From: Gonatopus flavifemur
Lineage: Eukaryota > Arthropoda > Insecta > Hymenoptera > Dryinidae
Length of the DNA: 64,000 nt
NCBI GenBank assembly: GCA_018340375.1
Contig: JAFFJZ010000010.1
Span: 4,340,001-4,404,000 of the forward strand
Reading direction: 5' to 3'
Shown here in pieces: positions 1 to 12,088 of the stretch. A program made the translations under genes and the position numbers. Under the pieces are notes generated by a model, which worked only from the letters and a program-made list of their open reading frames with translations, was not told where the DNA came from and did no database searches. Numbering within the stretch: position 1 is the first letter of the stretch; the number at the start of each line of letters is the position of its first letter.

Positions 1-1559
1 CAGGCCCGCCCCATCACTACGGTCCACCCCGACACATGATGATACGTCATCCCGTTCACGGATTCGAAAGGGTCGAAAATAAAAAAGACAAATTTCCTAA
101 TTATTTACATCACGTATCTCCGGAAGATGATCCTCTTGCCACGAGAACGCTATTCGCCGGTAATTTAGAAATCAACATAACCGAGGAAGAACTTCGAAGG
201 ATTTTCAGTAAATATGGAATCGTCGATGATATCGATATCAAAAGACCACCCCCCGGTACGGGCAACGCTTACGCTTTCGTACGGTTTCAAACATTAGACA
301 TGGCGCATAGATGTAAAGTCGAATTATCCGGCCAATATATCGGTAAATTTCAATGCAAGATTGGATACGGCAAAGCCACTCCGACGACACGAATATGGGT
401 CGGTGGTTTGGGTCCTTGGACCTCGATACCACAATTGGAAAGAGAGTTCGATAGATTTGGAGCTATAAAGAAAATCGATTACATCAAAGGTGACAGTAAC
501 GCTTATATTTTATACGATTCTATCGATGCTGCGCAAGCTGCGGTTAAAGAGATGCGAGGTTTTCCTTTGGGCGGACCCGACAGGAGATTGAGAGTCGACT
601 TCGCGGACGTTACTCCAGGTTTTGGATTCAAACCTCGTCCCTATCCCGAGGAGAATGCTGATTTCCGACCACGCCCGGTAGACTACGATTCCTCTTACGA
701 CCTTTACGGCCCTGATGGAGATTTCGCTTACAGCGCGAGAGGCTTCCGAGGACGCGGAAATGCGTCTTGGCACGACAGACGAGGCGGAGGACGAGGTGGT
801 GGCGGTGGTGGGGGCTATCGTGGCGCATATCCTGAAAATTACATGCGCGACGAGGGTGAGTGGCCGAGTCGACGACCCCCACCGGAACTCGATTACGAAA
901 CTCCCCGTGGCGGTGGTCTGCGTAGATCTCTGTCTCGCGAACCTGGCGTGGATCGCTCGAGATCCCGATCTCCCCGACGACGACCCATCGATTCGGATTC
1001 CGAATCTGAGAACGCACGCACCGGCATGCTATCCACTTCCCGCACCCTGCCCGAAGTGGCGCGCAAAGCTGTTGCCGTCTGGCAGGGAGCTTTGATCCTT
1101 AAAAATTCTCTCTTTCCAGCTAAATTCCACTTGACGGATGGAGATACCGAAATCATTGACGCACTCATGAAAGACGAAGACGGTAAACATATGTTACGTA
1201 TAACTCAAAGGTTACGCCTCGATCAACCCAAACTCGACGACGTCTCCAAAAGAATCCAAACTTCCAGTTCCCACGCTATTTTCTTAGGTCTTGCCGGATC
1301 TAGTACGGGTATAACCAATGACGACGCTAATGTCCAAACACGACCGCTTAGAAATTTGGTATCCTATCTCAAACAAAAAGAAGCTGCCGGTGTTATTTCT
1401 CTGTTGAATAAAGATACCGAGGGTACGGGTGTACTCTACGCTTTCCCACCCTGCGCCTTCTCGACCGAACTCTTGAAACGTACGTGTCCAAGTTTGAGCG
1501 AGGAAGGATTGAAGGAAGATCATTTGGTAATCGTAGTAGTTAAAGGAGGTAGCGCTTGA
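1..1559 (+). CDS. nito: Spenito / RBM15-like RNA-binding protein, 3' part (5' end outside window)
   Basis: The reading frame is open from the first bases of the window (first full codon at 3) to TGA at 1557-1559, so the ATG at 36 is internal and the true start lies upstream. Seen in order: an RRM starting near nt 140 (TRTLFAGNL, later YAFVRF), a second RRM near nt 390 (RIWVGGLGPW, later NAYILYDS), an Arg/Gly-rich and Ser/Arg-rich linker at about nt 735-1010 with a poly-Gly run, and a C-terminal SPOC domain at about nt 1055-1555 (AVWQGALILKNSLFP near its start, VLYAFPPC near its end). Family knowledge: RBM15/spenito proteins have three RRMs plus SPOC and act in the nucleus as part of the m6A methyltransferase complex and in splicing; in Drosophila Nito works in Sxl splicing and Wnt signalling. 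The two RRMs seen would be RRM2 and RRM3. No introns interrupt this stretch. Confidence 0.95.
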   Translation, partial: GPPHHYGPPRHMMIRHPVHGFERVENKKDKFPNYLHHVSPEDDPLATRTLFAGNLEINITEEELRRIFSKYGIVDDIDIKRPPPGTGNAYAFVRFQTLDMAHRCKVELSGQYIGKFQCKIGYGKATPTTRIWVGGLGPWTSIPQLEREFDRFGAIKKIDYIKGDSNAYILYDSIDAAQAAVKEMRGFPLGGPDRRLRVDFADVTPGFGFKPRPYPEENADFRPRPVDYDSSYDLYGPDGDFAYSARGFRGRGNASWHDRRGGGRGGGGGGGYRGAYPENYMRDEGEWPSRRPPPELDYETPRGGGLRRSLSREPGVDRSRSRSPRRRPIDSDSESENARTGMLSTSRTLPEVARKAVAVWQGALILKNSLFPAKFHLTDGDTEIIDALMKDEDGKHMLRITQRLRLDQPKLDDVSKRIQTSSSHAIFLGLAGSSTGITNDDANVQTRPLRNLVSYLKQKEAAGVISLLNKDTEGTGVLYAFPPCAFSTELLKRTCPSLSEEGLKEDHLVIVVVKGGSA

Positions 1560-4500
1560 ATTCAAATCATCTTACATTTCATCTCATCTTTTCATCCTTC
1601 TCAAACTTTAATTTGTGTATTTTTTTTTTTCTCCTGTTTTTTGGACTAAACAAAGATATACAGGTTGTTATTCGGAATCATATCTTTTCGATCATGAATT
1701 AAATCATATATTTCGATTATCAAAGTATGAAAAAAATATCAAAATTAACGTTCAAAGTATGTATTTCTTTTTTCTTTGCATTTAGCGTCATAGATTTGTA
1801 TATCGAAACATTAAGTTCTGTTAATATCTTTCCATATCCATCCGCTTATACCTTCCTTTTTTTGTTTTCTTTCTGCTTTCCTGATCTTCTGATTCTTTTG
1901 AGTTTCATTGAGGGTCATTTTAAATTCCAAATCGTATCGACGCAAATGACTCTCAAACAAAATCAAAGGAATATTTGTACCCACGCTCCACGAATCTTTC
2001 TTCTTTTTCTTTCTTTCTTTCTACATCTATACTATGCGGTTGATGGAAGTTTTGAATTTGAATTACATACGTGGATGTAATTCGTAACAAGTTTGGAGAA
2101 TTACAACTCGTTTACTTGTGTACATATGTTTGTATGTATGTGTGTGTATGCGTGTATGCATGTATTTAGCTATATAATGATTTTCTCATCTTTATCTAAT
2201 CTTTAGATTAGACAAATGTAAATGATACTACAGAACATTTAATAGTACCGTCGAATGAAGATAAGTTTGATATCTCTCGTTTGGGAATTCAAACTTTGTT
2301 GCAACACGAGCTTCCAATAACGAAATTCGTTCCAATTTTCTATATTGTTAGAATATACTGTTATTCAAGAATTTTATATTTTGTGAAATTAAATTCATCG
2401 AGGGTAGAAATTGATTACGATCAGATGTATAAATATGAGACATAATTATTCCTACCTATCATCTCACTCATCGATCGTACTGAGAAATTCAAAAAATTTG
2501 ATCAGAGGATATTTTATTTACACGAAAATGAGCTTCTCTGCTCAATTTTTGCAGCAACAAATAAGAAAGTATAGTCACGACAGATTACAGGCTGCTTTTC
2601 AATATTAATATTGATTCTTCAAGGGGATGCTAGCGGCGTGGCAGCAACCGAATCGTTCGTGACAAACTACAGCCAAACGCTACATTTTAATTAATATGAA
2701 GCGTCGTTTGCCCGTAGTTTGTTATAAATGATTTGGCTGCTGCCAGGCCGCTAGTATCACTTTAAGGAATTGGTAAAAGGACAAGAATTTTCGATTGTTA
2801 ATTGTTCAATTTATGCGAACATACTTTTTCTGCAGTTCTTTTGAAAATGTATCATCAAATTTTTCAAAAGATTTTCTTTTATCGAATGAAATATTCAGAA
2901 CAACAAAAGAAGAAGTGGTTTTTATTATAAAAATAATGAAATCTGACTGGGAGATTTTTAAATATTCTGATCGAAAGTCATGTTGACTTTAGTGCCAGAT
3001 GATTTTGTTTGACTCCGATAGTAATGAATTTTCAACAGGATTATGAAATAACTTGAACTTGACTTTGATTAGTCTAATTTTGATTGAATTATTATTGGAA
3101 TCAGTTTGAACCTGAAATAGATTTGATTATTCTTTTTTTTTTCTTTGAAACCCAATGAACAAGACATTTATGGCAAATTTTTTTTATTTTCAATAAGTAA
3201 CTTGATTAAAATCCACCGACCTAACCTAATAATTTCATGTATTCTTTGTTCCAGTTACTAGAAATTTGTATATCGGATAATATTAATCACTAAAGCAAGT
3301 ATTTTGGTGAAAAATGAGACTAAACTTGGTCTGCGCGATGCTGAAATAGTATCAAAGTTCATGGATATCGGAATCAAAATATTCGAATTGATTTAATTCG
3401 ATGAAATCTATTGAAACTCTCACAGAATTTGAAAGAACAGCATTGGAACAAAGTCAACAGAGTTCTTCTAGACAATTCAATGTTTCGATCAAGAAAAATT
3501 GATTGGATTTTTCTATGAAATCCCATTTCAAAATGAAATAACGACCCAGCTTACAATATCAATTCCTTTTGGATTTTCAATGAATTTATAAATCATTTAA
3601 AGCTTGTAATGAAATCTACAGACATAGCTTTAGAAATCATATTTGTCGATAAAATGATAAAATCATTCATTTTAAGACGCTCAACTTATTTGAGAAAAAA
3701 GTTGTTAGTTTATACGAATACAGTTTTTTTTTTGTTTTTTTATAATTTATTATTCCAAAGTATTAGAAAGATATACTTTTGTGACTTATTAAAATATGAA
3801 ATTACAATACGGAATATATATTTTGGAATGAAAGTATGAATGTACATACGTATGTATGTATGTGTGTGTGTGTGTATGCATAGAAAGAGAGAATTTGCAT
3901 CAACCTGCATACTATAGAGCACAAGTTTGACAATATGCCATGAAATTTTGATATTCCAACAATATGTATATTAACGATAACTAATAATTCATTGCATCAG
4001 TCTTGTTACAGTTAATTTTTTGCAGTACTTTCGATTAAAATTTTTGATTGTATAGTAAAATTATATATAAATATATATATATATATACGCTATGTAATTA
4101 GTTTTAAGATAAACTATGGTCCGTTTGTACACAATTCTTTCACATTTTTTATGTGTTCGATTTTGCAGTTGAAACGATATAATTTTTGAAACCGAGATTT
4201 TATTTTTACATCGATAAAAGATTCATTTTAATCAATCGAAAGGGATAATTTTTTGAACGCGTTTGAAATGATATGTACAGAAGAAAGACATGAGAAAGCA
4301 AAAAAATGTGAGAGATTTGGTTTCTAAAAATTAGAAAATTATCTTTAATTGTGTTATTCTTAATACATATATATATATATATATATATACATACACATAT
4401 ATTTGTAACCATAGTTTAGAGTATTATATAGAGTGATTTGAGACGCAAGTGATTGTGCGGTATTTCTAATGTGAATCGATAGAAATCATTTGAAACGTAC

Positions 4501-6120
4501 CAGAGAGTGAAAACAAAGTGTCGAAAGAAACAAAATGAAAAGCATTTATAGGAAGAAAATGATTGAAATTCGTTTGGTCGAGTAGTGTTGTTGGAAAAAG
4601 GAAAAAAAAAACAGAAGCAAAAGTTTTGTGCTCTGAAAAATCTGATATTGTCATTGAAGTTTTGAATCTGTTAGTGCGAATTGGCGTAGAGGAGTTTGTC
4701 GATCAAAGGAAAGTGTTTGGTGGTATGTTTTGAAAAATGCTTTGAAAAAAAGGGGTAAGAAGTAACAAATGAAACAAAAAAGAAACAAACGAAAGCTAGC
4801 AAACTTGGGGCGGGACAAAGAAACGTAATAAACATATGTGTCAAGTGATGTAAACAAGTGACTGTGTTTTGTTCTTGAGTGTAGACCAAGTTTTTATAAA
4901 TTCTGAGAAATGTTGAATTCATTTCAGAGATGAAAAGTATCTGTACCAAGGTTTAAAATACAATCGATATATAAGTGCAGTGGTTAAGTAAATTTAGTGT
5001 TTTCGAAGAAAGGAAAAAAAAAGAGAATAGATGCAGTTTAAAAAAGAGCAAAAAAAAATGAAAAAGTTGCGTCGATTGATTTTTCTTGACAAAGTCGTTC
5101 ACCTACCACCATAACAGTGATGATTCTTGTTCAAATTGTCTCAAGTATTATGTTACTACATGAAACAACAAGTATTTAAAATTCCATTATTCGATGATCC
5201 AGTATCCTCCTTGTGACCGTAAAAATGTTGAAAAGTATTTTATTCGATATCACGATATGTCTCTTTGATTTCCAAGCTTCGCTTTTGTTTGCATCAACGA
5301 GACAATTGAAAAGAAAAAAGTGCGATCAATTGTGAAAAATAGTGCCGTGATGAATTTCGTTTGATCAATTATTAGGGGTACACGAGAAAGTAATTGTACA
5401 CGATCGTTGAAGAAAAGATTTGATTTTCTTAGTGCTTGTGGCTTTGAAATTTTTAGAAACAACAAAAGTAAAAAGTTCAACTTGGGAAAGTTTCTGCCAA
5501 GTAAAAATTGAATAACACAGTAAATTGTGATTAGTGATTTTGTGTTGTGTTTGAAATCGAATGAAATGGGTTAGGTAAAGTAAAAAACAAAAAAAAAAGT
5601 TGAAAAAGTTGACGCTCTGAAATGACGATCTTCAACGACGTAAGGATTTTGCATGAACTGAATGAAAACTGAATGTGACGATCTTGGGTTCATTCCAAAT
5701 TGACAGTTTGAAATAATTGGACAGGAAAAAAACAATAGAACACAGAGATAAAATTCGCAGTTGTGTTGAATATCAGACGTTGGACGGGAGTGAATTTATA
5801 ATTTTCTACGTCCAGTGTGGTGTTTTCTTCTTTCGTTCTTTTTTTTTTTTTGTTCTAATTTTTCCATAGTTTTGAACATTGGAGTTTTCTAATACAGTTG
5901 TCGATACGCAAGAATTCCATGATCCAATCCTCAAATGTGTATAGTTCGTAATCGTGTGAGCAATTTGGCCAAGAAAACAGTTATCTCAGTATAGAATTTT
6001 CCGTAAAGTAATAGGATATTCCGTTCGCGAAAGTTGATGGATAATGTAAATATATATAATGATGAATATAAAATAAACATGAAATTAATCGACATTTGAG
6101 CGTTGTTATTGTTATCGGTT
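1560..6120 (+). other. Region after nito: presumed long 3' UTR and unique AT-rich DNA
   Basis: No protein-like ORF is seen. The sequence is AT-rich with T-runs, TG/ATGT microsatellites at about 2118-2164 and 3846-3880, and AT runs at about 4068-4087 and 4366-4390. From about 4480 to 5800 the + strand is markedly purine-rich. An AATAAA occurs at 6072-6077 and could end a very long nito 3' UTR; this is inference. One foldback element (2619-2765) interrupts it. Confidence 0.35.
2619..2765. mobile_element. TTAA-type foldback element (MITE)
   Basis: Imperfect inverted arms: left AAGGGGATGCTAGCGG, right CCGCTAGTATCACTTTAA. The arms continue inward through CAAACTAC-type words. It shares its ends with the elements at 6756, 9294 and 60028. 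The left TTAA is altered to TCAA. Confidence 0.7.
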
Positions 6121-6755
6121 CCACTGTGTGTTTATTTGATGATTAATTCCGTTGTTCGTCAAGTGATAATGGTTCATGCATTGAGTGATTGTTGGGGTGG
6201 AGAGAATTCCTTGGAATGATCGATGATGAGGAATGGTGTGACGAGATTCGAGTGCTTGTATAGTGAAAACGTGAAGAGTTTACTTCGAAATATTTGGAAA
6301 ATCACTCGTCGAATAAAAAGAATCAAGGTGCATGGTATCGTGAAGTGAGCAGCGTATGTTTAATCAATTTTCATGATTTTTGGATTTGTGTATTCAATTC
6401 AGTCGATTCCACAGACTTCTACATGATACACTAAACTGCAAACTATGGGAATACGATTTGAAGCCGGCCTCAATTTGTTAAGTATGAATACTGTCCTATA
6501 AGATTCTTCAATACATGTTTGAAAATTGGCGTGTTTCTGGGTAGTGCATCTCAGAAAACCAACCGCGCAAAGGTAGTAGCGTCAAGGTTTGTAACAAAAT
6601 TATCGTACATGGCGTTGAGATTGGTCAATTCTATTAGATTAATCAATCGTATATTCAATTCTATGGGAATTCCTCATTTGAAATGAGATTTTATAGAACT
6701 CAATCTATATAATACATTTTCAAAAGAAGAAATTTGTCTCACTCAACTCAATTTC

Positions 6756-6856
6756 TTAAGAGAATACTAGCGACAGTATCGGACCTCTCTTTCCATCGTA
6801 TAGGCATGTCTTTTTCTAACCAACGTGCTCGAATGGTAACGCTAGTATCCCCTTAA
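6756..6856. mobile_element. TTAA-flanked MITE, same end type as 2619 and 9294
   Basis: TTAAGAGAATACTAGCG on the left faces CGCTAGTATCCCCTTAA on the right, about 100 bp in all, with TTAA at both edges. Short and non-coding. Confidence 0.75.
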
Positions 6857-6864
6857 AAGTTGAC

Positions 6865-7013
6865 GGTCTAATGGGTAGACTGCGATTATCCCGAAAGATA
6901 ACTATATTTTACTAGTCACGCGCTAATGAGATGAAATGTCACCAACATTTTTTCGGGATTTCAACTTTCGGGCCAACACGCTTTCGGGATAATCGCGGTC
7001 TACCGGTCTAATG
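6865..7013. mobile_element. Mutator-like MITE with perfect 9-bp target duplication
   Basis: The 131-bp body (6874-7004) has 24-bp inverted ends that start GGTAGAC and run to CCCGAAAG, differing at one base. It is bracketed by GGTCTAATG at 6865-6873 and again at 7005-7013. A 9-bp duplication with G...C termini is the pattern of Mutator (MULE) elements; the superfamily assignment is inference. Confidence 0.8.
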
Positions 7014-7183
7014 TATTATATACCCAGTTAACACACAATGTTCAAAAGACATTGCTTTCATGTGTCTAAAATCTCATCCAATGCAAGCTTTTGGATTCCT
7101 TTAGGACTGTTATTATGAGTTTGAAGCTCTAACCGCAAAAAATGTTGTCATATCTCAATTTAACTCCTCATATTAATCATTAG

Positions 7184-7321
7184 CTAAGTTCGTTTACCGA
7201 TGTCACAAGTTACCTCAACTCGCTCCAAGTATTTTGGATTCGCTACTTCCAGTTTAAGCAACGAAATGATTGGTTTGGTACAAGTTGGAGCAACTCAGGG
7301 CACGTAGAACGAACGAACCTA
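7184..7321. mobile_element. Foldback MITE with CTAAGTTCGTT ends
   Basis: The left end CTAAGTTCGTTTACCG ... AAGTTACCTCAACTCG is mirrored imperfectly by the right end, which reads AGGTTCGTTCGTTCTACG on the other strand, then GAGTTGCTCCAACTTG. A second copy of one arm lies at 7889-7936. Confidence 0.55.
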
Positions 7322-7888
7322 TTGAATCAATCAAATTTCTGCCAGTGATGTATATCTAACAATCAAAAACAATGGAAATGGTTCTGAATACTTATAAAAT
7401 ATGACCTTAATCGAAATACGGTTTGAGGTCATCCTATAAAGTTGCATACCCCTGGTTTATTTCGCTCCGTACCCACTGAACATGAAGCGTCACCTGGTTC
7501 GGGTCTAGTGTCAACGACAATAAGTGGCCTCTTTTCGAGATAGGTTTTGTATTGGAGTGGCATAGGGCTGGATGTGGATCATCGAAAAAAAAAACAGGAG
7601 GCTGGAAACGCTGACGTGGATACAAGACGAAGGAACGGAGAAGCGACGTAAGTTAATCCCCCCCAGGCCCAGATTTTCTCTCCATGGTCCTGCGTAGAGG
7701 TGACGGAGAAATGTCAAGTTCTTTGGACGTTCTTAAAAAGTTTTGAGGATGTTTTAAGCATGTTTGGACGTTCTTGAAACGTTTTAAAAACCTCCGGAGT
7801 GATGTTAGGGTGGAAAGTAATTCGCCAACATACCGAATGTGGTCCGACTGTTGAAGGTATATATTTCTTTGATGACACACAAATAATA

Positions 7889-7936
7889 ACTAAGTTCGTT
7901 CAGTGGCGTTCCAAGTTACCTCAACTTGCTTCAAGT
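7889..7936. repeat. Half-copy of the 7184 element end
   Basis: CTAAGTTCGTTCAGTGGCG followed by AAGTTACCTCAACTTGCT repeats the left arm of 7184-7321. No matching right arm was found. Confidence 0.5.
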
Positions 7937-8475
7937 AATAGAAGGCTGTATGGGCCTGGCATCGGAGGTTAGAGGTAACTTTCATTGAAATCATCTTCAA
8001 TCAGTACTATATAGGGCTGCTAACCGTTCGGATTTCTCCGGATTTGTTCTAGTTTTCAGGGCGTGCAGAGAAAGTCTGGCTGAGGTTTTCAGCATCGTTC
8101 GGTTATATCTTGAGTACTTCATAACACTAGAATTCTTGACTCAGGACGTGTACATTCCAATAATGAACATATTTCACAATATGTCTGGATTTCAAGCCAG
8201 AAATCAAGGTTTTTTCAAGTCCTTGGCCTAAATTAACTCTTTCAGCAAGGAACGACGTATAGGAAGTATACGTATCATATACATATCTTTAGTTTCATTC
8301 GCAGGCAACTTCATTTGTATTTGTTGAAAGAGTTAATGAGTTTGTAAATAGCAATCATAATTACTACTAAATAGGGACCCTTCAATGAGGGATAAGACAA
8401 TCAGCTGTTTACTTGCCGCCATTATTGGAATAGGGGTTAGTTTCAATTGATAAAATTAAATAATTCATTAAAAAC

Positions 8476-8676
8476 ATGATGGAAAAGTGGGATCTATATT
8501 ATATCTTCAATGGATTACTCAGTTTTATTTATTGGTTGACGCATAAATTAGGTATCTATTTTTTGGTTATCCCATCAATGGTGGTCGTTGCCTTATCCCT
8601 CACTGGAGGATTTCTACTATCAAACTATTACGAATACTTAAAGCGGTTTATCTCAAAACCGCATTTTAAAAATTGA
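8476..8676 (+). CDS. Possible small membrane protein, unrecognised
   Basis: A 66-codon ORF starting ATGATGG and ending TGA. The predicted protein is strongly hydrophobic, with two likely membrane spans (about residues 10-30 and 30-50, including FLVIPSMVVVALSLTGGFLL) and a basic tail (LKRFISKPHFKN). About 50 bases upstream the sequence TTGCCGCCATTATTGG has the YY1-like GCCGCCAT word often found at start sites of small housekeeping genes. There is no AATAAA before the repeat at 8767. I do not recognise the family. It may be a genuine small gene, one exon, or chance in AT-rich DNA. Confidence 0.25.
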   Translation: MMEKWDLYYIFNGLLSFIYWLTHKLGIYFLVIPSMVVVALSLTGGFLLSNYYEYLKRFISKPHFKN

Positions 8677-8766
8677 TTGAATCTTTCGCTCCGCCAATTT
8701 TCAATCAATCAACGCGATTCTTTTTTTGTTATTATTGTATCAGTGATATGTTTATCCAGTGAAATA

Positions 8767-9245
8767 CATAGAGGGAAATTTAATTGGAAAGATTACCATT
8801 TTATTCGCAAACTAGAACTATTCGAAAAAGTTTGACAATAACTTGTGACAATTCATAATCATCGCCAGCCGTGATGGTGAAAATCGAGATTAATTAGGAT
8901 TTTCACCATCACAGCTGCACGGAAAAAATAATTTAGCTGCAGCAGCTAAGTAGCTAGCACGGGCACGGACAGCCATTAAATCGGCTCCTGCAGCTAAATT
9001 TTAGCTGTTACAGCAAGAAAATTTGCATTTGTAGTCAATTTATTCGCGGTAACAGCTAAAATTTAGCTGCAGGAGCTAATTTAATGGCTGTCCATGTCCG
9101 TGCTAGCGACTTAGCTGCTGCAGCCAAATTATTTTTTCCGTGTGGCGATAATTATGAATTATGTTACAAGTTATTGTCTAACTTTTTCGAAAAGTTCTAG
9201 TTTGCGAACAAAATGGTGATCTTGTCAATTGGATTTCTCTCCGTG
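8767..9245. mobile_element. Foldback MITE, CAC..GTG type, host of a nested MITE
   Basis: Long near-continuous inverted arms: CCATTTTATTCGCAAACTAG on the left is matched on the right. The ends are CATAG/CCGTG, flanked by TA on both sides. The palindrome is broken in the middle by the element at 8918-9142. Confidence 0.8.
8918..9142. mobile_element. Nested 225-bp AGCT-rich foldback MITE
   Basis: Ends CACGGAAAAAATAATTTAGC and its mirror, flanked by TG/TG. The interior is made of AGCT and TTTAGCTG words. A copy of identical length lies at 19500-19724, also flanked by TG/TG. Confidence 0.85.
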
Positions 9246-9293
9246 TATGTGCAGTTTTTCTGAAATATTGATATTTGCGTTTTTTATTCAACA

Positions 9294-9691
9294 TTAAGGG
9301 GATACCAGCGATCCCAGCAGATGCAACCCGCCATACAAACGTCCAGAGTGAGTAAATATTATCTCGGCAAGAATACTCTAAAGTGAATTCATGAAGGAGT
9401 ATGAAATTTTCTGGAATCAATCTCTAATCCTTCATCTATCGCGGCACATCGCCCGAATTTTGAATTTCGGAAAAAAAAGTTTGTGTTACCGATCGAGAAA
9501 AAAATTTGTCTTCGAAATTCAAAATTCGGGCGATGTGCGGCGATAGATGAAGGATTGAAGATTGATTCCTGAAAATTTCATACTTCTTCGTGAATTCAGT
9601 TTGGAGTATTCTAGCCGAAAAAATGTTTATTCAGTCGGTATGCTTGTATGGTGGGTTGCATCAGTGGGGACCGCTGGTACTATCCCCTTAA
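9294..9691. mobile_element. TTAA-flanked ~400-bp hairpin element
   Basis: TTAAGGGGATACCAGCG at the left, CGCTGGTACTATCCCCTTAA at the right, with arms of roughly 170-190 bp pairing inward. The arms create mirror-image ORFs (both starting MIPENFILL), which are artefacts of the palindrome. Confidence 0.8.
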
Positions 9692-10919
9692 GTAACGACA
9701 TCAAAGGTGGAAAAATTACACTGTACTTCAAATCGATGCCATTCTGTGATAAATGAATATTTTTCAAAATGGCCACGTATTTAACCCTTTAAGCTCCAGT
9801 GTGACTTTAAAATCACGTAAAGTTTTTACGATTATTTGATTTGAATGAAAGATTTTATTAACATATAACTTTTTTAAAACATCAGGTAGATGTATCTAGG
9901 GGAGACTGGGTACGGTCATTTCGAAAAGCAGCGGAAAACTCCTTGTATGTGGAAATTTATTCCTCAATTATTTATGCCATATTATTAGCCAAACGTCAGT
10001 TGGTTGCGATGTTTCAACCGTATCTAGTTTCCCCTATTTATCAATTTTTATCTTTGAACATATCAAAAAGGCTTTGGATCAAAATGGGAAAAAATACGAA
10101 AAGCTATTTTTGCATTTATATAGTTCTACGGCGATACAACTGAAGATTCACCACTTGGATCTTGAAGGGTTAACTAGGCTCTTAGGCTACAGAAACTAAT
10201 TGCTTTTGGTTTATTGTTCTAGGTCAATTCTGGACTGAGTTATCGCTCCCATCGCATAACCATGAATTTTTCGCAGCACTTCGGTCAATCGCTGGTGCTG
10301 CTATTTTTTCAAAAAAATTTTCTTTCAATTATTTTGTGCTTCAATGATAACCCAACACCTCATTGTACTTTGATTTGAATAAAAAATTTATATTTTTGAA
10401 AGAAAAATCTTGTGAAGGGTAATTCTTTGAGGCGTCAGAGTATGTTTTGACGCTTGATCAACCTTTATGAGTATCAATAGAATTCAATTGAATAGAATAT
10501 TCTCTGTTGAAAATATCAAAATAGCTAGGTCTAAACTACCCCGACAGCACGGGAGTTTCAAAAGAATCCTATATGAATACATTGTATTGATTATGAAATA
10601 TTTTAACATTCTCATGCTATCTGGATAGATATTAATTGTGTATGAAAATGGACATGCAAAAACTATGTGTGATATTTGAAAGAAGAATCAATAAATGCGT
10701 CATTTCAACCTCTGTTCAACCCTTGATATTCATACTTCACAGGAATAGGGATGATTCATATTTTTGTACACAATGTATATCTAGTCTCTATAAATTCCTA
10801 TGGGGCGTTCTCTGAACGTTCAGAAAACCTTTCCTACGTTCTATGAACCTTCCATAAACGTTCCAGTGGCAGGTGCTTAGTTCCAGAAGGAGCAGAGTGC
10901 TTAGATAGAGAGAGATAAT
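9692..10919. other. Gene-free interval
   Basis: No gene is seen. It contains a solo CCCGACAGCACGGGAG element end at about 10540 and an AACGTT-rich fragment (about 10806-10875) related to the 110-bp element at 40083. Confidence 0.4.
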
Positions 10920-11105
10920 CCCAGATAGCAAACAAAGAATCCTTCAAATGTCAGTGAAATAGGACTCTTGGAGAATTCATTTCGAGCTATGTAGCTCTTA
11001 TTGGATTCTCCAAGAACTCTATTTCACTGACATTTCGAGAATACTTTTTTTTCAATTCGTAAATGATTCAAAAAGGATGCTTTTTCCAAAATTTTGCTAT
11101 CTGGG
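10920..11105. mobile_element. CCC..GGG foldback MITE
   Basis: CCCAGATAGCA at the left and TGCTATCTGGG at the right. The interior hairpin contains ATGTCAGTGAAATA mirrored by TATTTCACTGACAT around a central AGCTATGTAGCT. Confidence 0.7.
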
Positions 11106-11443
11106 TATAGAATTTGTAGAAGTCTTTTTGTATTATACATCCTATTGAATAAATATATACTTCTCAAATCTCAGATAACGTTTCTTCTAACAATTCATTG
11201 GAATTCTATATCCCTCACGCTCCCTTGAGCACACTGCTTCGACTCACGACGCGCTTGTACCTCACAATCTCACAAGGGATAGGCGATATTTTGCCAGTAT
11301 CGATATTTTTATATAATTTCAATCGCTTATCCTTATTGAAAACTATTATCAAAGACGAACCATATTTAGCGTATCGATATTTTTGTATATAGCGTGCGTC
11401 TAGTTTCCACAAAAATCTCATGGAAATTCATAGAAATTAGATA

Positions 11444-11512
11444 CCCAGACAGCACTAGAGTTCTGAAAGAGTTCATAAGGAATACAATGTATTCTTATAG
11501 AACCCTTTCAGT
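11444..11512. repeat. Half of a CCCAGACAGCAC foldback element
   Basis: CCCAGACAGCACTAGAG is followed by a small hairpin (CTGAAAGAGTTC ... GAACCCTTTCAG). No right end is found; it is probably cut by the GAGTG-type repeat that follows. Confidence 0.5.
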
Positions 11513-11517
11513 ACTTT

Positions 11518-11768
11518 TTAAAATTTTTAAAGTGAGATTTCTCTCTTCAGCCAGCTGAAAGTGAGCTTGTCGAACTTTCGAGTGAAATTCCTACCCTCTC
11601 ATAAAGTGATAGTCTAAGATAGTGATTTGAGGTTAGAAACTCACAGTCACTTCAATTTTAAAGTGAAAAATTCAACCGAGTGAAAATCCCTCTCGAAGCG
11701 GACTGGCTCACTTCTGAGACTTGGTGGAGTGAAACACGCGGTTTTTCACTCTCTCAGATTTAGAGAGT
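11518..11768. repeat. GAGTG/CACTC-rich interspersed element, copy 1
   Basis: About 250 bp rich in GAGTG and CACTC words, ending GATTTAGAGAGT. It shares the phrase TTGAGGTTAGAAACTCAC with the copies at 51893, 57746 and 58108; here it is in the orientation of 58108. Confidence 0.75.
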
Positions 11769-12088
11769 ACATATTGTATACGAAAATATCGTCCATATTG
11801 AATTATCGATCGAAAATTATAGAACAATAGGGAGTAACCGATTCAAAACGGTTATTTGAGTACACTCAAAATATTTAATTTTGAAATGTTTTAACCATCC
11901 CAGCCAGCACAAATGATCAATTTGATTTTATGAAGACTTCCTAAAGGACTCTCGAATATCGAATGCTAATCAATATGTATTCATTATGAATATTTCGAAT
12001 TCAGGATCTAGTCGTCTTGGTTGAAATCCGATTTCTCTCTAATATTTTCTGATTTCTGACACAATTTTACACAGCTCGGTAAAAGCGA

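Larger units (their letters stand above)
7014..8475. other. Gene-free interval with repeat fragments
   Basis: Holds a solo CCCAGTTAACACACA end at about 7023, an element at 7184-7321 and a half-copy at 7889-7936. It also holds a GC-richer stretch (7430-7700) in which I recognise nothing. Confidence 0.4.

Noticed and set aside
628..1168. Long ORFs opposite or out of frame within nito
   Set aside because: Shadows of the Arg/Ser/Gly-rich coding region.
9178..9756. Two similar ORFs on opposite strands, both starting MIPENFILL
   Set aside because: They are the two arms of the hairpin element 9294-9691 read outward; not conserved coding sequence.
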